64,000 bases of DNA from CAVONB01 sp963697205 (GTDB taxonomy: Bacteria > Pseudomonadota > Alphaproteobacteria > Rhizobiales > Hyphomicrobiaceae), in NCBI GenBank assembly GCA_963697205.1, contig CAVONB010000015.1, positions 462,226 to 526,225 on the forward strand, given 5' to 3'. A program made the position numbers and the translations under genes. The notes beneath the pieces were generated by a model, which saw only the letters and a list, made by a program, of their open reading frames with translations, was not told the origin of the DNA and did no database searches. Every line of letters starts with the position of its first letter. Position 1 is the first letter of the stretch. This document shows, piece after piece, positions 17,380-26,201 of the stretch.

Positions 17380-18882
17380 ATGTTCGGTCGGCGGACCAAC
17401 GATCCTGCAGCGCCACGCCGCGCCCTGCCCCAGCAGGCGGCGTCGGGCCCCCTTGCCAAGCCGGTGCCGGACCAGCAGAAGCCCGCGCCAGCGCCACAGA
17501 AGGCGGCGCCGGCGCCTGCACCGGCCGCTGCTCCGCCGCCGAAGCAGGAGGAGCCGCAACGGCGGCACTCCGAAGAATATTATGACGTCAAGACGACCGT
17601 CTTCAACGCCCTGATCGATACGATCGATCTGACGCAGCTCGCCAAGCTCGACGCGGCCGCCGCCCGCGAAGAGATCCGCGACATCGTCAGCGAGATCATC
17701 CAGATCAAAAACGTCGTGATGTCGATTGCCGAGCAGGAAGAGCTGCTCGAGGACATCTGCAACGACGTTCTGGGTTATGGTCCGCTCGAGCCGCTGCTGG
17801 CCCGCGACGACATCGCGGACATCATGGTCAACGGCGCGACCACGACCTTCATCGAAGTCAATGGCAAGGTGCAAAAGACCAACGTGCGCTTCGCCGACAA
17901 TGCGCAGCTGATGAACATCTGCCAGAGAATCGTCAGCCAGGTCGGCCGTCGCGTCGACGAATCATCGCCGATCTGCGATGCGCGCCTGCCAGACGGCTCG
18001 CGTGTCAACGTCATCGCGCCGCCGTTGGCCATCGACGGGCCCGCGCTCACCATTCGTAAGTTCAAGAAGGATCGCCTGAAGCTCGAGCAGCTCGTCAAGT
18101 ACGGGTCGATCACGCAACAGGTGAAGACCCTTCTCGAGATCATCGGTCGGGTGCGCTGCAACGTAATCGTCTCAGGCGGCACGGGCTCGGGGAAGACGAC
18201 GCTGCTCAACTGCCTTTCGAGCAGCATCGATCTCGACGAGCGCGTCATCACCTGCGAAGATTCCGCCGAGCTCCAGCTGCAGCAGCCGCACGTGGTCCGA
18301 CTGGAAACGCGGCCGCCCAACCTGGAAGGCGAGGGGCAGATCACCATGCGTGATCTCGTCAAGAACTGCCTTCGTATGCGTCCGGAACGGATCATCGTGG
18401 GCGAGGTTCGTGGACCTGAGGCCTTCGACCTGCTTCAGGCCATGAACACTGGCCACGACGGCTCGATGGGTACGCTCCACGCCAACTCGCCGCGCGAGGC
18501 CATCAGCCGTATCGAATCCATGATCATGATGGGCGGCTATTCGCTGCCGTCGCGGACCATTCGCGAAATGATCGTCGGTTCGGTCGACGTCATCGTCCAG
18601 GCCTCGCGACTGCGCGACGGCTCGCGCAAGATCACGCACGTCACGGAAGTGATCGGCATGGAAGAGGACGTCGTCACCCTGCAGAACATCATGGTGTTCG
18701 ACATCACGGGAGAGGATGACAAGGGACGGCTGATCGGTCGGCACCGGTCTACCGGCATCGCGCGTCCGCGCTTCTACGAGCGCGCGCAGTACTACAATGA
18801 GGAGGACCGTCTGACGCAGGCGCTGGCCTCGATGGAAGTCATGGACGGCAACGGCAATCCGATGGGTGAGAGCCATGGGTGA
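17380..18882 (+). CDS. cpaF: Pilus assembly/secretion ATPase CpaF/TadA
   Basis: This 500-residue type II/IV secretion hexameric ATPase has a disordered Pro/Ala/Gln-rich N-terminus (about residues 1-65). An all-helical N-terminal domain and the motor domain follow, with Walker A SGGTGSGKTTLLN (about 265-277), an Asp box and His box (MNTGHDGSMGTLHANSPREA) and Walker B IIVGEVRGPEAFDLL. It powers Flp assembly, and in some systems retraction, from the cytoplasmic face of the TadB/TadC platform. The stop overlaps the start of tadB by eight bases. Confidence 0.97.
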   Translation: MFGRRTNDPAAPRRALPQQAASGPLAKPVPDQQKPAPAPQKAAPAPAPAAAPPPKQEEPQRRHSEEYYDVKTTVFNALIDTIDLTQLAKLDAAAAREEIRDIVSEIIQIKNVVMSIAEQEELLEDICNDVLGYGPLEPLLARDDIADIMVNGATTTFIEVNGKVQKTNVRFADNAQLMNICQRIVSQVGRRVDESSPICDARLPDGSRVNVIAPPLAIDGPALTIRKFKKDRLKLEQLVKYGSITQQVKTLLEIIGRVRCNVIVSGGTGSGKTTLLNCLSSSIDLDERVITCEDSAELQLQQPHVVRLETRPPNLEGEGQITMRDLVKNCLRMRPERIIVGEVRGPEAFDLLQAMNTGHDGSMGTLHANSPREAISRIESMIMMGGYSLPSRTIREMIVGSVDVIVQASRLRDGSRKITHVTEVIGMEEDVVTLQNIMVFDITGEDDKGRLIGRHRSTGIARPRFYERAQYYNEEDRLTQALASMEVMDGNGNPMGESHG

Positions 18883-19870
18883 TGATTTTGCGCAGCTCGG
18901 CTTCGGCATATTCGCCGCATTCGCGATCGCTGCCATCGTGTTCGCGCTCGCCTATCCCTACTTCTCCGGTGACAAGCAAGGCGAACGTCGCTTGCAGCAG
19001 GTCACGTCCAGCAGCGCGCGGCGCCAGAGCGTGGCGGCCGGGCGCCAATCGGCGGACAATTCGGCCAATCGTCGCAAGCAGGTCGCCGATACGCTCAAGG
19101 ATGTCGAGGCGCAGCGAGCCAACGAGAAGGTCACTCTGCGCCTTAAGCTGGAGCGGGCTGGTCTCGATATCACGCCGCAGACGTTCTATATCGCCAGCGC
19201 CATCAGCGGTGTGGTGTTCGGACTGGGCTTCCTCATTTTCTTCGGCATGCCGCTGGCATCCATCGGTGCTGCGTTTGCCGGCGCCGTCGGTTTCCCGCGC
19301 TGGGTCGTCAACTTCATGATCAAGCGCCGGCAGAAGAAGTTCATCAGCGAGTTCGCGAACTCGATCGACGTGATCGTGCGCGGCGTCAAGTCGGGTTTGC
19401 CGCTCAACGAGTGCCTGTCGATCATCGCGCGAGAGAGCCCGGAACCGCTGGCGAGCGAGTTCCAGGAGGTTGTCGAGCAGCAGCGCGTCGGTGTGCCGTT
19501 GGGTGAAGGACTCGAGCGCATGACGATTCGTGTGCCGCTTCCGGAGACGCGCTTTTTCGCAATCGTGATCGGCATCCAGCAGCAGGCAGGCGGCAACCTC
19601 TCCGAAGCTTTGGGTAACCTGTCGGGCGTGCTGCGCGATCGCAGGCGCATGCAGATGAAGGTCAGCGCGCTATCGGCGGAAGCCAAAGCTTCGGCCGGTG
19701 TTCTCGCCTCGCTGCCGATCATCGTGATGTTGCTGGTCTACATTACGACACCGAAGTACATCGCCATGCTCTGGACTACGAAATCCGGGAATTTCATGCT
19801 GATGATCGCGGGCTTCTGGATGATGTGCGGTCTTCTCGTGATGCGCAAGATGATCAACTTCAAGTACTGA
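18875..19870 (+). CDS. tadB: Inner-membrane platform protein TadB
   Basis: This protein has 331 residues from ATG 18875, which overlaps cpaF; an upstream GTG at 18866 is also possible. It has one N-terminal membrane segment, a pair near residues 115-150 and more near the C-terminus. A central type II secretion system F domain carries the conserved region FANSIDVIVRGVKSGLPLNE. TadB and TadC form the membrane base on which CpaF acts. Length and domain order match the family. Confidence 0.95.
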   Translation: MGDDFAQLGFGIFAAFAIAAIVFALAYPYFSGDKQGERRLQQVTSSSARRQSVAAGRQSADNSANRRKQVADTLKDVEAQRANEKVTLRLKLERAGLDITPQTFYIASAISGVVFGLGFLIFFGMPLASIGAAFAGAVGFPRWVVNFMIKRRQKKFISEFANSIDVIVRGVKSGLPLNECLSIIARESPEPLASEFQEVVEQQRVGVPLGEGLERMTIRVPLPETRFFAIVIGIQQQAGGNLSEALGNLSGVLRDRRRMQMKVSALSAEAKASAGVLASLPIIVMLLVYITTPKYIAMLWTTKSGNFMLMIAGFWMMCGLLVMRKMINFKY

Positions 19871-19908
19871 CGTCCCAAGGGACAGAGCAGAGGACGCGAG
19901 GTGCGCCC

Positions 19909-20886
19909 ATGATGGAACTCGTCGAGCTGGTGATGCGGCCGCAGATGCTGGTCACCATGCTGGCTGCGATCGCGACGTTCGCGACGGTCCTTACGATCGC
20001 GATGCCACTTCTGTCCCAGGACAGGATGGCGCAGCGCATGAAGGTGATGGCGGTGGAGCGCGACAAGATGCGCGCCAGCCGGATCGCGGAGACGCAGGGC
20101 AAGACCGGGCAGGGGACGAAGCTGCGGCAGACGCCGAAGGGCTTCGTTCAACAGATCGTCGATGTTCTCGGGCTGCAGAGCAAGTTCGACACCGAGGAGT
20201 TGCGCGACAAGCTGAAGATGGCCGGCCTTCGCGGGCAGGCTCCACTCTATACCTATCTTTTCTTCCGGCTGCTGGTTCCGATCATCGTCGCACTGATCGC
20301 ACTGTTCTATCTGTTCGTGATGACGAAGTATCCATATCCGCCGATCATCAAGTTCCTGATCGCGATCGGCGCCGGATTCATCGGCTTCTATCTGCCGAAT
20401 GTGTTCCTGGAGAACATGATCCAGAAGCGGCAAACGTCTATCAAGATGGCGTTTCCCGACAGCCTCGATATGCTGCTGATCTGCGTGCAGTCCGGCATGT
20501 CGGTGGAGGCGGGCTTTGCCAAGGTAGGCAAGGAGGCAGCCGCGCAGTCGATCGAGTTGGCGGAGGAATTCAGCCTGACGACTGCGGAGCTGTCCTACCT
20601 GCAAGATCGTCGCTCGGCGTTCGAGAACCTCGGTCGGCGAACCGGTATTCCTGGCGTCAAGGCGGTCGCGACAGCGCTGATTCAGGCCGAGCGCTACGGT
20701 ACGCCGGTCAGCCAAGCGCTGCGCGTGATGGCCAAGGAGAATCGCGACATGCGCATGTCGGAGGCCGAGAAGAAGGCCGCCGCGTTGCCGCCGAAGCTGA
20801 CGGTGCCGATGATCGTGTTCTTTCTGCCGGTGTTGTTCGTGGTCATCATGGGCCCCGCCATCATCCAGACCATGGGCTGGCAGTAG
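19909..20886 (+). CDS. tadC: Inner-membrane platform protein TadC
   Basis: This 325-residue protein is a paralogue of TadB with a T2SSF domain (FPDSLDMLLICVQSGMSVEA), two membrane segments near residues 105-165 and one near the C-terminus (VPMIVFFLPVLFVVIMGPAI). The start at ATG 19909 follows GAGG; codons further upstream in frame overlap the tadB end. It is the last gene of the plus-strand Tad operon and is followed by a terminator. A TPR-type tadD, often next in related loci, is not present. Confidence 0.95.
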   Translation: MMELVELVMRPQMLVTMLAAIATFATVLTIAMPLLSQDRMAQRMKVMAVERDKMRASRIAETQGKTGQGTKLRQTPKGFVQQIVDVLGLQSKFDTEELRDKLKMAGLRGQAPLYTYLFFRLLVPIIVALIALFYLFVMTKYPYPPIIKFLIAIGAGFIGFYLPNVFLENMIQKRQTSIKMAFPDSLDMLLICVQSGMSVEAGFAKVGKEAAAQSIELAEEFSLTTAELSYLQDRRSAFENLGRRTGIPGVKAVATALIQAERYGTPVSQALRVMAKENRDMRMSEAEKKAAALPPKLTVPMIVFFLPVLFVVIMGPAIIQTMGWQ

Positions 20887-20998
20887 ACGACGCGGACGTC
20901 CGCACCAGCGTGAATTCGACCGAATCCCGAGAAGCCCCGGCGACGGTATTGCTGATTGCCCCAGGCCGGCGACCGTCCCACACGTTCAGTCTTGCGTC

Positions 20999-21034
20999 GA
21001 AAGCCCCGGACCTCGTGCCGGGGCTTTTCGTTTG
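20999..21034 (+). terminator. Rho-independent terminator of the Tad operon
   Basis: A nine-base stem (AAGCCCCGG, 21001-21009, with its complement at 21018-21026) is followed by TTCGTTTG. It lies about 115 bases after the tadC stop. Confidence 0.8.
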
Positions 21035-21171
21035 TTGCAGCGGGCAGGCTGCGTGCCATCATTTCGGCATGCGGACGTGGGCAGATGTTATTTCGCGGCG
21101 CGTCTGGAATTAACGCGTCATTCACCATGCCGGGCCCATGATTTGGAACGTGCCGTGGAGTGGATTTTGTC

Positions 21172-22059
21172 ATGCGTCAGTCTCTATCGCCGGTCTTGCG
21201 CCGCTTCGCCGGATCCATCGCGGGGGTGGCCGCTCTGGCTGCCGTTCATGGCCCAGTGCATGCGGCGACATTGACCGCGGCGGAGATCGGTCCGTTGATC
21301 TCGGGCGCCGTGGTGCACATCGACACACCAATCGGCACCCCCCTGCGCGTGACGTTTCATGCGGACGGCAGCGTCGAGGGCGCCAGCGGCAAGCTCGCGT
21401 TCTACCTCGGGTCGGCGCGTGATCGTGGCCGCTGGTGGCTCAGTCAGAACAAGCTTTGTCAGAAGTGGATGCGCTGGTTCGATGGCGAGACGAGTTGCTT
21501 GTCGTTGTGGCGCTCGGGCAATGGCTATGCCTGGCAGCGTGACGACGGCCGGCGCGGGACGGCGTCGATCGTGTCGGTCGGGCCGCCGGTAGTCGTCGCG
21601 GCCGCCAAGCCTGAGCTGCCGCCGCCGAGCGGGCTCGGTGGGCCACCCGTCGCTTCGGTGCCGGTAGTGGACGTGGTGCCGAGGCCGGTGGAGATCGCGC
21701 GTCCCGTCGCTCAGCGGCGCGATGCGATCGAACCCTGGCGTGCATCGGTATCCATGCCGGCAAGCCGGTCGAAGGCTGCGATGGCGCCGGCGCTGCGCTC
21801 GCCAGCGCGGCCGACCCTGACCTATCGGGTCGTCAACGTGCGGCAGGATGATCAGCTCAATATCCGGCGCGGGCCGTCGGCGCGCGCGACCATCGTATCG
21901 GCGGTTCCGCACGACGGCCACCAGATCACGTTGCGCGGTCAATGCCTCGGCGACTGGTGTCCGATCCGCTATGGCCGGGCGTCGGGTTGGGTGAACCGGA
22001 CGTATCTGGAGCTCGAGCCGCTGACCGGTCGGGCCACGGTCAAGACGGCGCAGCGCTGA
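21172..22059 (+). CDS. Secreted DUF995-like / bacterial SH3 domain protein
   Basis: This protein has about 295 residues with a signal peptide (about 1-32, ending HAATLTAAEI). The N-terminal domain (about 35-130) looks like DUF995, a small beta-rich module with two Cys residues (NKLCQKWMRW, ETSCLSLW). A Pro/Val/Arg-rich linker follows. The C-terminal SH3_3 domain contains LNIRRGPSARATIVSAVP and GWVNRTYLEL, a fold that often binds peptidoglycan peptides. A GTG at 21160 is an alternative start, but GGAG is better placed for ATG 21172. It stands alone after the Tad terminator; a cell-envelope role is inferred. Confidence 0.85.
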   Translation: MRQSLSPVLRRFAGSIAGVAALAAVHGPVHAATLTAAEIGPLISGAVVHIDTPIGTPLRVTFHADGSVEGASGKLAFYLGSARDRGRWWLSQNKLCQKWMRWFDGETSCLSLWRSGNGYAWQRDDGRRGTASIVSVGPPVVVAAAKPELPPPSGLGGPPVASVPVVDVVPRPVEIARPVAQRRDAIEPWRASVSMPASRSKAAMAPALRSPARPTLTYRVVNVRQDDQLNIRRGPSARATIVSAVPHDGHQITLRGQCLGDWCPIRYGRASGWVNRTYLELEPLTGRATVKTAQR

Positions 22060-22080
22060 CTGGGCGGGGCGCAAGTCCAA

Positions 22081-23244
22081 TCATGCGACACCGCCAGGGT
22101 CACCGCCGAGGAGCTCGGCGGCGGCGTCGGCGAGAGCATCGGCACCGACGGCCCGGTTGTTCCACTGGCAATGCTCTGCACCGCCGTCTGCGATGCGGAA
22201 GATGCGCAGGGTGCGCGACTTGGCATTGACGGCGGCGTCGTAGAGCTTCTCGGCCTGATGCAATGGCACCTGCCGGTCGTTCTCGCCGTGCAGAATGTAG
22301 AGATGGCACCGGATCTTGTCGGCGAAGTCGCGACACGTGAGCCTGGAGCCGAAATCGCGCACCTCGGCGAGGTTCTCGATGCCGAAGACCCAGCGGGCGT
22401 GCGCCACCATGTCGGGGATCGAGCCGAACCGGCTGGCGTCGTCGATCATCTGTCCGAAGCGCTCACCGAAGTCCCAGACCGCGCCCCAGCACAGGCACGC
22501 CTTGACGCGGGGCTCGAAGGCGGCGGCGCGAGGGGCGTAGTAGCCGCCGAGGCTGACGCCCATGACGCCGATACGGTCGGCATCGACGTCGGCGCGCGTT
22601 TCCAGATAGTCGATGGCGGCGCCGACGGCGTGCTCGGTCTCGATCAGCGCCGGCAGGCCGTTGAGGCGCAGCGCGCCGCCGGAGCCGGGCTGATCGATGA
22701 TGAGCAGCGAAATGCCGCGGTCGCGGAAGGGCACGCCGGCGACCGGCCAGAACAGCTCTTTCAGGCTGTCGAAGCCCTGCTGGAAGACGACGCACGGGCG
22801 GCGGCCGTCGCCCTTGGCGCGGACGAACATCGCGGGGAACGTCGAGCCGCGGAAGGGGATGTCGAGGAATTCGACAGGCGCCTTTTCAAGCACGCGGGCG
22901 TGATTGTAGCGTGCCACGCCGCGCTTGTAGGCCATCAGGCCACGCGGGTCGCCGTGCGGGGCGAAGCGCTCGGCGCGCAGATAGTAGAGGCCGGAGCGGT
23001 GGTGCTTGCGGGCGGCTGTGAGCGTGTGGCCGCGCGCCTCGTCCTCGTTGGCCAGACGCTCGAGCTTTTCGCCGAGCCCAACCATGGTCTGGTACCAGGC
23101 CTCCTGTGCGATCTCCTTGCTGCCGCCGGCGATCGGCTTCAGCGTCTTCAGCGCCTCGTCGATCTCGGCGAACGTGCCGACCTCGTCGAAAAGCATGCCC
23201 GTGGTCAGGCTCCAGGGATAGTTGTCGGGAAAATACAGCGACAT
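22081..23244 (-). CDS. Alpha/beta hydrolase of the FrsA / dihydropseudooxynicotine hydrolase type
   Basis: This 387-residue protein has a helical N-terminal cap (about 1-130) and an alpha/beta hydrolase core. The nucleophile elbow is GVSLGG (about residue 235), the acid is probably the Asp in HGENDRQVPLH, and the His is probably in GGAEHCQWNN near the C-terminus. Enzymes with this architecture cleave C-C or ester bonds, as in 2,6-dihydropseudooxynicotine hydrolase and FrsA-like esterases. ATG 23244 follows an excellent GGAGAGAG site; the frame stays open upstream to 23694 but without conservation. The substrate is unknown. Confidence 0.88.
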   Translation of the reverse strand: MSLYFPDNYPWSLTTGMLFDEVGTFAEIDEALKTLKPIAGGSKEIAQEAWYQTMVGLGEKLERLANEDEARGHTLTAARKHHRSGLYYLRAERFAPHGDPRGLMAYKRGVARYNHARVLEKAPVEFLDIPFRGSTFPAMFVRAKGDGRRPCVVFQQGFDSLKELFWPVAGVPFRDRGISLLIIDQPGSGGALRLNGLPALIETEHAVGAAIDYLETRADVDADRIGVMGVSLGGYYAPRAAAFEPRVKACLCWGAVWDFGERFGQMIDDASRFGSIPDMVAHARWVFGIENLAEVRDFGSRLTCRDFADKIRCHLYILHGENDRQVPLHQAEKLYDAAVNAKSRTLRIFRIADGGAEHCQWNNRAVGADALADAAAELLGGDPGGVA

Positions 23245-23487
23245 CGGTGTCTCTCTCCTCGTGGGCGCGGCCTGCGGGCAATGGCATTCGGGGCTGGCGA
23301 GCGCGTGGCCGGCCGGCGATCGGGCGGGAGTTTGGCCCCGACGGGGCGGGACCGCAACCCGCCTCGGGCGGCATAGCAGGCCTCGTCGATTTGCAGGTTC
23401 CGGTGGGCGGCGAGAGCGCTTATGGTCCGCGGCTTCGCGGGGCGCGGGGTGGGGCAACAGTGCGCCTTCGCGGAGACAAGGGGTGCG

Positions 23488-24234
23488 ATGATCGTCGACG
23501 GGCTTTCGACCGAATTCTTCCTGTTCGCCTTTGCCACGCTCGCGGCGTCCATTGTCGCCGGGCTCGCCGGCTTTGCGTTCGGGCTCGTGGCCTCTGCGAT
23601 CTGGCTGCATTTCATCACGCCGCAGCAGAGCGCCGTGCTCATTCCGGCGTTCGCGCTGATCGTGCAGTCGATCTCGACGTGGCGGCTCAGACATGCCGTG
23701 CGCCCGAAGCTTATGCTGCCGTTCGTGGTCGGGGGCGCGGTCGGCATTCCACTGGGAACGGAAGTGCTGCGCTACATGACGCCGGCCGGCATGCGCACCG
23801 GGCTCGGTGCGTTCATGATCGTGTTCTGCTTGTACAGCTTCTTCAAGCCGACTTTCAGGAGGATCCGCAGCAACGCGGCGATCGACGGCGGCGTGGGCGT
23901 GATCAGCGGTATCGTGGGCGCGCTGACGGGGCTTGCGGGCCTGCCGGTCAACATCTGGACGACAGCGCGCGGCATGCCGAAGGACGAGCAGCGCGCGCTC
24001 TTCCAGCCGGTGGCGGCGATCCTGTTCGTGTTCACGCTGGTGTGGTTCAACGCGGCGGGCGTCGTTCCCGAGGGCACGTGGCGGCTGTTCCTGATCGGGT
24101 TACCTTTGGTGCCGATCGGCACGTGGATCGGGATCCATCTCTATGGGAAGCTCGACGACGCGGCCTTTCGCAAACTGGTGCTGGGCTTGCTGTTCGTGTC
24201 GGGACTGACGCTGGTGCCGTCGGCGTTCTTGTGA
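23488..24234 (+). CDS. TSUP family (TauE/SafE) sulfite/organosulfonate exporter-like permease
   Basis: This 248-residue inner-membrane protein has about eight hydrophobic segments and the twofold repeat of TSUP permeases. Conserved Gly-rich turns appear as GLAGFAFGLVAS and GALTGLAGLPVN. Members move sulfite, sulfoacetate, thiosulfate or other small organic anions. ATG 23488 is preceded by AAGGGG. It converges closely with mutM (12-base gap). No sulfonate-metabolism gene lies next to it, so the substrate is open. Confidence 0.87.
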   Translation: MIVDGLSTEFFLFAFATLAASIVAGLAGFAFGLVASAIWLHFITPQQSAVLIPAFALIVQSISTWRLRHAVRPKLMLPFVVGGAVGIPLGTEVLRYMTPAGMRTGLGAFMIVFCLYSFFKPTFRRIRSNAAIDGGVGVISGIVGALTGLAGLPVNIWTTARGMPKDEQRALFQPVAAILFVFTLVWFNAAGVVPEGTWRLFLIGLPLVPIGTWIGIHLYGKLDDAAFRKLVLGLLFVSGLTLVPSAFL

Positions 24235-24246
24235 GTATGCCGATTG

Positions 24247-25185
24247 TCACCGTTGGCATCGGCCGCAGTAGAACGTGCTGCGATTGGCTTGCACGATGCG
24301 ATGAATGCTGCCCGGGCAGCCCGGCGTGACACAGGGTTCGCCCTCGCGGCCGTAGACGTGGAAGGCGTGCTGGAAGTTGCCGAGTGCGCCGTCGGCGTGA
24401 CGGTAATCGCGCAAGGTCGAGCCTCCGGCGCCGATGGCGGATTCCAATACGGAGCGGATCGCGGGCACGAGGTGCTCTGCGCGGGCGGTGGGGAGATCGC
24501 GGCGGTCGGCGAGACAGGCGGCGGCGCGCTTGGGCGACAGGCCGGCGCGGTTCAACGCTTCGCAGACGTAGATGTTACCCAGACCGGCCACGATGCGCTG
24601 GTCCATCAGGAACGCCTTCAGATCTGTCTTGCGGCCGGCTGCGCGGCTGGCGAGGTGGGCCGGTGTCAATGCGTTGCCGAGCGGCTCCACGCCGAGGTGC
24701 GCGAACAGTGGATGCGTGTCCAGCTCGGCTGCCGGTATCAGCTGCATGAAGCCGAAGCGGCGGGGATCGTTGTAAGTGACCACGGCGCCGGAGGCGAGGT
24801 GGAAGACGACGTGGTCGTGGGTGGGGTCGGCGCCGGTCTGATAGGTGTACTTGCCGAGCAGGCTGTTTTCGGCCGGGGCGTGTGCAGTGCTCGCGGCGCT
24901 TGCGCGAGGCGAGGGGCGCGCCTTGGGCGGTTGTGGCGTCACGGTGATGCGGCCGGACATGCCCAGATGGACGACGAGCACATCGCCGCCGGACAACGTG
25001 GCCAGCAGGTACTTGGCGCGGCGGCCGAGGTGCGTGACGGTCTGGCCGGCGAGGCGGTCGGCAAAGCGCTCGGGAAAGGGAAAGCGCAGGTTCGGGCGGC
25101 GTTGCTCGATGCGGACGAGGCGCTGGCCGACGAGCGTGGGCTCGAGCCCGCGGCGGACCGTTTCGACCTCGGGCAGCTCGGGCAT
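24247..25185 (-). CDS. mutM: Formamidopyrimidine-DNA glycosylase (Fpg/MutM)
   Basis: This 312-residue base-excision-repair enzyme removes 8-oxoguanine and formamidopyrimidines and nicks the abasic site. It begins MPELPEVETVRRGL: Pro2 is the Schiff-base nucleophile and Glu3 the catalytic acid. The H2TH region and the C-terminal zinc finger (CVTPGC followed by CGRC) are intact. An extra Pro/Ala/Ser-rich insert near residues 85-110 makes it longer than the usual 270 or so residues. It is divergent from ubiE, the normal arrangement in alphaproteobacteria. Confidence 0.97.
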   Translation of the reverse strand: MPELPEVETVRRGLEPTLVGQRLVRIEQRRPNLRFPFPERFADRLAGQTVTHLGRRAKYLLATLSGGDVLVVHLGMSGRITVTPQPPKARPSPRASAASTAHAPAENSLLGKYTYQTGADPTHDHVVFHLASGAVVTYNDPRRFGFMQLIPAAELDTHPLFAHLGVEPLGNALTPAHLASRAAGRKTDLKAFLMDQRIVAGLGNIYVCEALNRAGLSPKRAAACLADRRDLPTARAEHLVPAIRSVLESAIGAGGSTLRDYRHADGALGNFQHAFHVYGREGEPCVTPGCPGSIHRIVQANRSTFYCGRCQR

Positions 25186-25321
25186 CGGCGGGGTGGCCTC
25201 CGGTTGAAGCGGGCGTGTAGCCGAGTTGGTTTACCTATCGCGCGGGATCTGCGCAATCGGCAGCGGATGGTGACCACGGCGCGCATGGTCAGGGTGCCTG
25301 GAGTGGACTACAGTTCGCGGC

Positions 25322-26134
25322 ATGACACAGACGACAGATCATGAGCCCGCCCAGCCAGCCGATGCCGACGGGGCTGTGCGGCAGGCCTCGACGACCTCCT
25401 TCGGCTATCGAGAGGTGCCGGCCGACGAGCGGCAGGGGATGGTCAATGCCGTTTTCACGTCGGTGGCCGAGCGCTACGACCTGATGAACGACCTGATGTC
25501 GGGCGGGCTGCACCGGCTGTGGAAGGACGATCTCGTCGCCTGGCTCGGGCCGCCGACCGGCTGGCAGCCGTGGCGGCTGATCGATGTGGCCGGCGGCACG
25601 GCGGACGTGGCGCTCAAGGTGATGAAGGCGGCGGGTCCGGGTGCGACGGCCGTCGTTTGCGACATCAGCCCGGAGATGCTCGAGGTGGGCCGGCGCAAGG
25701 TCGAGACGGCCGGGCTCGACGATCGGGTGACGCTGGTCGAAGGCAACGCGGAGGCGCTGCCGTTCGCCGACAAGTCTTTCGACGCCTATACGATCGCGTT
25801 CGGCATCCGTAACGTGACCAACATCGATGCCGCGCTGCGCGAGGCGTTTCGCGTCCTCAAGATCGGCGGCCGGTTCCTGTGCCTGGAATTCTCACGCGTC
25901 GACGTTCCGATCCTCGACCGGCTCTACGACTTCCATTCGTTCGAGGTGATTCCACGGTTGGGCAAGATGGCGGCCGGCGACGAGGCGTCCTATCGCTATC
26001 TGGTCGAGTTGATCCGCCGCTTTCCCGACCAGGAGCGGTTCGCCGGCATGGTGCGCGCGGCGGGGTTCGAGCGGGTGACGTATCGCAATCTGACCGGTGG
26101 TGTGGCGGCGATCCATTCGGGCTGGAAGATCTGA
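25322..26134 (+). CDS. ubiE: Ubiquinone/menaquinone C-methyltransferase UbiE
   Basis: This 270-residue SAM-dependent C-methyltransferase of ubiquinone (and possibly menaquinone) biosynthesis has the family signatures YDLMNDLMSGGLHRLWK near residue 48, the SAM loop IDVAGGTADVALKV, and NVTNIDAALREAFRVLK near residue 165. It ends with IHSGWKI, as UbiE proteins do. The N-terminal 25 residues are a polar extension. It is read divergently from mutM. ubiB, its usual next neighbour, lies 2.3 kb downstream beyond two inserted genes. Confidence 0.97.
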   Translation: MTQTTDHEPAQPADADGAVRQASTTSFGYREVPADERQGMVNAVFTSVAERYDLMNDLMSGGLHRLWKDDLVAWLGPPTGWQPWRLIDVAGGTADVALKVMKAAGPGATAVVCDISPEMLEVGRRKVETAGLDDRVTLVEGNAEALPFADKSFDAYTIAFGIRNVTNIDAALREAFRVLKIGGRFLCLEFSRVDVPILDRLYDFHSFEVIPRLGKMAAGDEASYRYLVELIRRFPDQERFAGMVRAAGFERVTYRNLTGGVAAIHSGWKI

Positions 26135-26201
26135 CGCTCTACTCCTGACATCGCGATCAACGGCGCTGTCGGCGGCGCGCGAGACGAAGCGAGGCCATTT
26201 C

